DNA of 6,496 bases from UBA7359 sp047618295. Its GTDB lineage: Bacteria > Pseudomonadota > Gammaproteobacteria > Eutrophobiales > Eutrophobiaceae. Positions 1 to 3,691 of the stretch are shown piece after piece. Positions within the stretch are counted from its first letter, which is position 1, and the number at the start of each line of letters is the position of its first letter. A program made the translations under genes and the position numbers. The notes under the pieces are model-generated. The model was given only the letters and a program-made list of their open reading frames with translations. It did no database searches and was not told where the DNA came from. The stretch is from the NCBI GenBank assembly GCA_047618295.1, contig JBLHKL010000107.1:1-6496 (forward strand), written 5' to 3'.

Positions 1-12
1 AATCATTTCAGG

Positions 13-195
13 GTGAGGCAAGGACGTATAAAGTGGCGCGATTCTAATGGATTGGATTGCCTACTGCAATGCATCAGATGTCAAATATTGAAAAATCATC
101 CTGAAAACCAGTGAAAATCTATACTTTCCCTGTAAATCAAAAAGATTTAAGGGTGTCACCGAAAGCAGGATTTTTGCGTGAGAGCAAGGAAGTAT
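13..195. repeat. Imperfect direct repeat, copies at 13-29 and 178-195
   Basis: GTGAGGCAAGGACGTAT (13-29) and GTGAGAGCAAGGAAGTAT (178-195) agree in 16 of 18 aligned positions, with one single-base gap and one mismatch. The first copy sits just downstream of the minus-strand promoter at 33-69, so it would lie in the 5' leader of that transcript. The second forms part of a stem and most of the loop of the hairpin at 172-206. Chance is unlikely but not excluded. A shared protein- or RNA-binding site, or a duplication of the leader, would both explain it. Confidence 0.5.
33..69 (-). promoter_or_regulatory. Probable sigma70 promoter for the gene left of the window (likely rpsF)
   Basis: On the minus strand a -35-like TTGCAG (69-64) is followed by a 17-base spacer and a good -10, TAGAAT (46-41). 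Directly after it comes the GC-rich discriminator CGCGCCAC (40-33), which resembles the GCGCCACC of E. coli rrn P1 promoters. AT-rich sequence lies upstream at about 81-100, where an UP element would sit. This pattern is typical of growth-rate- and ppGpp-controlled promoters of rRNA, tRNA and ribosomal-protein genes. The -35 is poor (3 of 6). The target gene is inferred from conserved gene order, since it lies outside the window. Confidence 0.55.
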
Positions 196-221
196 CACGC
201 GCAAAACCGGAATGTATAGAT
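117..221. repeat. Structured element closed by a 13-bp inverted repeat
   Basis: The left arm ATCTATACTTTCC (117-129) pairs with the right arm GGAATGTATAGAT (209-221) in 12 of 13 positions, with one T-T mismatch. Inside are a hairpin TAAATC/GATTTA with an AAAAA loop (133-149) and a stem TTTTGC-GTGA (172-181) pairing with TCAC-GC-GCAAAA (195-206) with a two-base bulge. A short dyad GGTG/CACC lies between them at 152-160. The first hairpin can instead extend as CCCT...AGGG (128-153), competing with the closing helix. The result is a multibranch fold in DNA or RNA. It could be a structured leader or non-coding RNA, or a small non-autonomous repeat. I do not recognise the family. Confidence 0.5.
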
Positions 222-228
222 AATACAT
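212..228. repeat. Small perfect hairpin ATGTAT/ATACAT
   Basis: ATGTAT (212-217) and ATACAT (223-228) form a perfect 6-bp stem with a five-base loop. It overlaps the right arm of the 117-221 element, so the two folds exclude each other. An alternative-structure switch is possible in principle, but nothing else in the sequence demonstrates one. Confidence 0.35.
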
Positions 229-238
229 GAGGAGATCC

Positions 239-272
239 TGCCCTGTGGGCATTTGAGCATGGCGCTGACGCC
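239..272. repeat. Two short GC-rich hairpins
   Basis: TGCCC/GGGCA (239-243 with 247-251, three-base loop) and GGCG/CGCC (261-264 with 269-272, four-base loop) follow each other between rlmB and the structured element. Neither is followed by a proper T-run on either strand, so they are not ordinary intrinsic terminators. They may stabilise the rlmB transcript end or be incidental. Confidence 0.35.
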
Positions 273-315
273 GCTTACTATGAATAATTTACAAGGAACG
301 GCATATTAATCGCGT

Positions 316-359
316 AAAAAGACAATTTCGGAGGCACCCTTCAGATGCTTCGTTGCCTC
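316..359 (-). terminator. Weak terminator-like stem at the end of rlmB
   Basis: On the minus strand GAGGCA (359-354) pairs with TGCCTC (336-331) across a 17-base loop that contains the rlmB stop codon. A TTTTT run follows at 320-316, ten bases after the stem. The large loop and the gap before the T-run make this a poor intrinsic terminator. Read-through toward the gene beyond the left edge is likely. Confidence 0.3.
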
Positions 360-1090
360 ATGACCTCATATAAAACCACGCCAGCTGCAACCGATACATT
401 CAAGCTCTCTACATCACCATGAATGGGTATCGAAGCGGTATAGTCACACTCTTTCTGAACCGAATCTCTCATGCCTTTACCTTCGCCGCCCATGACAATG
501 GCCGTTGGAATCTTTAAATCAAGATCATAGATCGTTTGTTCAACATCACCCGCGGTTCCGACCACCCAGACGCCTGCTTCCTTTATCTTCTTCATTGCAC
601 GCACCAGATTCACCACGCTAATAACGGTGACGTTCTCTACTGCACCACTGGCAACTTTGCGCACAGTTTCGTTGATACTTGCTGCGCGATCATTCGGGAT
701 AATTACCGCTGTGACACCTGCCGCATCAGCGGTACGGATACAGGCACCAAGATTATGTGGGTCTTGTACTGAATCTAGAATCAAATAGAGCGGATTACCA
801 CCTTGATTTTGTTCCAGAACATCATCGAGGTCTTGTTCTGTTTTTTTTGCTGCCTTCCGAACTTCCAAAATCACACCCTGATGATTCTGGTTTTTAACCA
901 TCTTGCTCAAGGTAGCCCGTGGTACCGTCTGAATCGACACACCTTGTTTATTAAGTGACTCATGAATTGATCTCACTGATTCAGACTGAATCGATTCTTG
1001 TATCAAGGCACTCAAAATTGTTTCAGGTGAGTTTTCTAGAACCTGTTTAACTGCATGCAGGCCAAAAATTTGATCTGTTCGTTTACTCAT
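341..1090 (-). CDS. rlmB: 23S rRNA (guanosine-2251-2'-O)-methyltransferase RlmB
   Basis: A 249-residue SpoU/TrmH-family (SPOUT, knotted fold) SAM-dependent methyltransferase. The family member RlmB 2'-O-methylates G2251 in the peptidyl-transferase P loop of 23S rRNA during 50S assembly. Residues 5-75 form the L30e-like RNA-binding domain (FGLHAV at 9-14, NHQGV at 69-73). SpoU motif 1 is LDSVQDPHNLGACIRTADAAG at 105-125, with N113 and R119. Motif 2 is MGGEGKGM at 200-207, with E203. Motif 3 is IPIHGDVESLNVSVAAG at 221-237, with N231. Length is close to the 243 residues of E. coli RlmB, so it appears complete. Its ATG overlaps the end of rnr (ATGAGTAA, 8 bases), and the only upstream purines (AAGAGA) abut the start, so translation is probably coupled to rnr. 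The paralogue TrmH is less likely given the length, the L30e domain and the rnr neighbour. Confidence 0.96.
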   Translation of the reverse strand: MSKRTDQIFGLHAVKQVLENSPETILSALIQESIQSESVRSIHESLNKQGVSIQTVPRATLSKMVKNQNHQGVILEVRKAAKKTEQDLDDVLEQNQGGNPLYLILDSVQDPHNLGACIRTADAAGVTAVIIPNDRAASINETVRKVASGAVENVTVISVVNLVRAMKKIKEAGVWVVGTAGDVEQTIYDLDLKIPTAIVMGGEGKGMRDSVQKECDYTASIPIHGDVESLNVSVAAGVVLYEVMRQRSI

Positions 1091-3245
1091 TCTCTTTTAA
1101 CTCAAAGTCTATTTTACGTTCTTCTAAATCAACTCGTGCAACAAGCACATCGAGTTTCTGGCCAAGCTTGAAAACCTTACCGCCACGTTCGCCGCGTAAG
1201 CTATGCGTAATCTCGTCAAAATGATAATAATCAACAGGGAGATTACTAATATGAATCAATCCTTCAATAAATATATCATCCAGTACGACAAACAAGCCAA
1301 ATGAGGTAACTGAACTCACCATGCCACTAAATATTTCGCCCACCTTATCTTCCATAAAGGCACACTTAAGTCGCTGCACCGCATCGCGCGATGCCTCTTC
1401 CGCACGGCGCTCTGTCATTGAACTGTGTTCGGCCAATTCCAACACCTGTTGTTGGGAATAATTAAACGTTTCAGCCTTATTGCCTTCGATAATATGCACA
1501 ATCCCCCTATGAACCATAAGGTCAGGATAGCGGCGAATAGGTGAAGTAAAGTGTGCATAGATAGGGAAACCCAATCCAAAATGACCTTCATTCACCATAC
1601 TGTAGGATGCAAGTGGCATACTGCGCAGTAAAACCGTTTCTAACATTTGCGCATCATCACGTTTTCTAATAACGTCCATTAACTTTGCATAATCTTTAGA
1701 AGTGGGCTCTTCACCACCGTCTAAAGACAATCCCAGTTGCGACAATAATGACCGTACATTTTCAAGCTTTTCCAACTTAGGCGTTTCGTGAATACGATAC
1801 ATTGTTGGAATTTCATTTTTCTCAAGAAACTCACCGGCTGCAACATTCGCCACTAGCATCATCTCTTCAATTAAACGATGCGCCTCATTTCTTTCAACGG
1901 TATGGATGGCTTCAATATGGCCTTCATCATTAAATTCAAAGCGCGACTCAAGTGAAGAAAAATCTATTAAACCTTGCTTCTTGCGTTGCCCATGAAGCAA
2001 CTGATATAGCTGATATAAACCATCGAGATGATTTACAAGTGCTTCACGTTTCTGTCTAGCATCATTATCCTTTTCGACAACAATCGCAGACATTTCCGTA
2101 TAGGTTAAACGGGCTGCTGACTTAATAATGCCCTTAAAGAAAGAAGAATTTTTAACCTTACCATTAGCATCAATGTTTAATTCACAAACCAGACTATATC
2201 GATCAACTTTTGGTTTAAGCGAACATAAACCATTCGATAATATCTCTGGCAACATGGGAACAACACGGTCAGGAAAATAAACTGAGGTGCCTCGTAAACG
2301 GGCTTCATCATCGAGCGCAGTTTGTTTTTTAACATAATGCGATACATCAGCAATGGCGACTAATAAACGCCAACTATTTCCTACCTTTTCACAAAAAACA
2401 GCATCATCAAAATCACGCGCATCCTCTCCATCTATCGTAACAAATGGAATATCACGACTATCAACCCTATCGGATATATTTTCTGAATCGACTTCTTCGG
2501 TCAGTCCTTCAATGTCCTTATTGATTTCTTCCGGCCATTCGAATGGTATGTCATAGCTTCTAATAGCAATATCAACTGCCATGCTCGCATCAAGGCCATC
2601 ACCTATAATGCTCAACACTTCACCTATAGCTTGTCGATGTTTTTCAGGTTGGTGCACAATCTTAGCAACGACATATTGTCCGTGCTTTGCCTGGTTTTTA
2701 TTTTTTTCCGGAACTAATAGATCCTGGCTTATGCGTTTATTATCAGGAACGATATAAGCAATACCCTCTTCTTCATAGTAACGGCCTACTAGTTGTGTAT
2801 TCGCGCGTTCCAAGACTTCAACTAATCCACCTTCACGTTTACCTTGTTTACCAACGCTTACCTGTCGGACTAATACACGGTCGCCATTTAAAACCGTGCG
2901 CATCTCCTTTCCCGACAAATACAAATCTTTACCACCTTCATCGGGAACGACAAAGCCATAACCATCAGGATGGCCAATAACCCGACCCTTAATCAAATCC
3001 ATTTTCTCAATGAGTCCATAACTACCACGTCGATTACGAATCAATTGGCCATCACGCTCCATCGCCTTTAGTCTGCGGCCTAATGCCTGACGGATTTCCG
3101 GATCGCGAATAACAAATGCCTCAGCAAGCTGCTTACGCTTTAGTGGTCGTCCAGCTTCACGCAGGAATGACAATATCGCTTCGCGTTCTGGTAACTTGAA
3201 GACCTTATTTGAGGATGACTGTGGTTTAGATTTTTTATTCGACAT
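1083..3245 (-). CDS. rnr: Ribonuclease R
   Basis: A 720-residue processive 3'-5' exoribonuclease of the RNB (RNase II) family, which degrades structured RNA including defective rRNA, tRNA and mRNA. An N-terminal winged helix-turn-helix (about 18-80) is followed by two cold-shock domains (about 85-225). The RNB domain has the catalytic signature TIDGEDARDFDDAV at 270-283. Its metal-binding Asp272, Asp278, Asp280 and Asp281 match E. coli RNase R numbering. Further RNB motifs are SVYFPDRVVPMLPE at 321-334 and HFTSPIRRYPDLMVHR at 565-580. A C-terminal S1 domain spans about 635-716. E. coli RNase R has 813 residues and a long lysine-rich tail, but this protein stops just after S1 with the acidic end FELKENE. 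The ATG is fixed by an in-frame TAA two codons upstream. No clear Shine-Dalgarno is visible. First gene of the rnr-rlmB operon. Confidence 0.97.
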   Translation of the reverse strand: MSNKKSKPQSSSNKVFKLPEREAILSFLREAGRPLKRKQLAEAFVIRDPEIRQALGRRLKAMERDGQLIRNRRGSYGLIEKMDLIKGRVIGHPDGYGFVVPDEGGKDLYLSGKEMRTVLNGDRVLVRQVSVGKQGKREGGLVEVLERANTQLVGRYYEEEGIAYIVPDNKRISQDLLVPEKNKNQAKHGQYVVAKIVHQPEKHRQAIGEVLSIIGDGLDASMAVDIAIRSYDIPFEWPEEINKDIEGLTEEVDSENISDRVDSRDIPFVTIDGEDARDFDDAVFCEKVGNSWRLLVAIADVSHYVKKQTALDDEARLRGTSVYFPDRVVPMLPEILSNGLCSLKPKVDRYSLVCELNIDANGKVKNSSFFKGIIKSAARLTYTEMSAIVVEKDNDARQKREALVNHLDGLYQLYQLLHGQRKKQGLIDFSSLESRFEFNDEGHIEAIHTVERNEAHRLIEEMMLVANVAAGEFLEKNEIPTMYRIHETPKLEKLENVRSLLSQLGLSLDGGEEPTSKDYAKLMDVIRKRDDAQMLETVLLRSMPLASYSMVNEGHFGLGFPIYAHFTSPIRRYPDLMVHRGIVHIIEGNKAETFNYSQQQVLELAEHSSMTERRAEEASRDAVQRLKCAFMEDKVGEIFSGMVSSVTSFGLFVVLDDIFIEGLIHISNLPVDYYHFDEITHSLRGERGGKVFKLGQKLDVLVARVDLEERKIDFELKENE

Positions 3246-3253
3246 GATTTAAG

Positions 3254-3399
3254 TCTGAGAGCTTTGCATGGATAGAGATTTTGTTCTCAGGCGAGGTAAA
3301 AATACGCGCAGAAGCGGAGTTTATAAATTATAAATGACAATTTGAGCATATTTTTAACGAAGTATGAGGGCAAAAGATCATTCGTGCAAAGTTCTCAGG
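3254..3399. repeat. Dispersed TGCAAAG-yTCTCAG repeat around the rnr 5' region
   Basis: TGCAAAGCTCTCAGA on the minus strand (3268 down to 3254, ending 8 bases before the rnr start codon) and TGCAAAGTTCTCAGG on the plus strand (3385-3399) match in 13 of 15 positions as an inverted pair. A third partial copy, GTTCTCAGG, lies at 3283-3291 on the plus strand. The pair brackets the rnr promoter region and its right copy lies just upstream of the tRNA-operon promoter. A shared operator or a remnant of duplication is possible; I do not recognise a regulator. Confidence 0.4.
3345..3373 (-). promoter_or_regulatory. Weak candidate promoter for rnr-rlmB
   Basis: On the minus strand TTGCCC (3373-3368), a 17-base spacer and TATGCT (3350-3345) each match sigma70 consensus at 4 of 6 positions. 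A perfect TATAAT lies further downstream at 3332-3327, but without a recognisable -35 at the right distance. The region 3321-3360 is strongly AT-rich. The start site cannot be chosen from sequence alone. Confidence 0.25.
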
Positions 3400-3403
3400 T
3401 GGA

Positions 3404-3432
3404 TTGACAATAATCTGGGGGCTAGTTAAAGT
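3404..3432 (+). promoter_or_regulatory. Promoter of the tRNA-Leu transcription unit
   Basis: A perfect -35 TTGACA (3404-3409) is followed by a 17-base spacer and a moderate -10, TAAAGT (3427-3432, 4 of 6). The discriminator CCGCCCTC directly after it is GC-rich, as in stringently controlled stable-RNA promoters. The predicted start near 3439-3441 would place a 25-base leader before the tRNA-like sequence at 3465, with the intact tRNA-Leu further downstream. No better promoter is visible between 3571 and 3581. Confidence 0.55.
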
Positions 3433-3464
3433 CCGCCCTCTTTAGTTCCAACACTATAACACAT

Positions 3465-3570
3465 GCCGAGGTGACGGAACTGCTAGACGATGGACACGAC
3501 TGCACGAATGTATAAGAGCGACCGCGCAGAGTACGTGCTCAGTAATAAAACTCAATATATTTTGGTGCCA
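3465..3570 (+). pseudogene. Degenerate tRNA-Leu-like sequence
   Basis: The first 26 bases follow the leucine-tRNA 5' pattern: acceptor strand GCCGAGG, TG, then a D-arm with AACTGCTAGAC in place of AATTGGTAGAC. Identity is about 22 of 26 to GCCGAGG-type tRNA-Leu. At the other end, TTTTGGT (3560-3566) can pair with all seven acceptor bases, four of the pairs being G-U, and is followed by G and CCA (3568-3570). Between the ends I find no T-arm (no GTTCRAnnC) and no 5-bp anticodon stem with a 7-base loop. G19 and a D-stem pair are lost. Total length is 106 against 87 for the intact neighbour. A stem ACTGCACG (3499-3506) with CGTG-CT-CAGT (3534-3543) exists instead. Most likely a decayed tRNA-Leu gene; a tRNA-like non-coding RNA is the alternative. 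Confidence 0.45.
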
Positions 3571-3581
3571 ACTTAAGTAAT

Positions 3582-3668
3582 GCCCAGGTGGCGGAATTGG
3601 TAGACGCGCTAGCTTCAGGTGCTAGTAGGAGTAATCCTGTGGAGGTTCAAGTCCTCTTCTGGGCACCA
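3582..3668 (+). tRNA. tRNA-Leu (anticodon CAG)
   Basis: A complete class II tRNA of 87 bases with encoded CCA. The acceptor GCCCAGG pairs with TCTGGGC, the last pair being G-U, and the discriminator is A73, as required for leucine. The D-loop is AATTGGTAGA. The anticodon stem CTAGC/GCTAG encloses the loop TTCAGGT with anticodon CAG, reading CUG codons. The long variable arm AGGA-GTAA-TCCT and T-arm GGAGG-TTCAAGT-CCTCT are intact. It closely resembles E. coli tRNA-Leu1. A tRNA-Leu next to rnr is also found in Pseudomonas. It starts 11 bases after the CCA of the degenerate copy, a normal spacing for a tandem tRNA operon. No T-run terminator follows. Confidence 0.97.
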
Positions 3669-3691
3669 TTACATAATATATTCATTAAGAT

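Larger units (their letters stand above)
1..340. other. Non-coding region downstream of rlmB
   Basis: No convincing protein gene is visible in this stretch. The longest open frame (252 down to 61, minus strand) has no ribosome binding site, matches no family I recognise, and runs straight through several hairpins. What the region does hold is a terminator-like stem at the rlmB end, two short GC hairpins, a structured inverted-repeat element at 117-221, and an outward-facing minus-strand promoter at 33-69. The conserved rnr-rlmB-rpsF order known from Pseudomonas suggests that this is the rlmB-rpsF intergenic region. Confidence 0.75.

Noticed and set aside
172..206. Bidirectional intrinsic terminator
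   Set aside because: The T-tract is 5' and the A-tract 3' of the stem on the plus strand, so neither strand has a stem followed by a T-run.
117..221. Integron attC site or cyclic-di-GMP riboswitch
   Set aside because: No attC core sites (GTTRRRY/RYYYAAC) and no integrase. The riboswitch-like hairpins lack the conserved core I would expect for GEMM.
61..252. Minus-strand open frame of 63 codons in the left intergenic region
   Set aside because: No ribosome binding site, no recognisable family, and it crosses several hairpins; treated as non-coding.
2353..2980. Plus-strand open frames inside rnr (2353-2556 and 2687-2980)
   Set aside because: Shadows of a fully conserved RNase R reading frame, with low-complexity or unfamiliar translations.
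3455..3460. TATAAC as -10 of the tRNA transcript
   Set aside because: No -35 at the right distance, and transcription would begin inside the tRNA-like 5' end.
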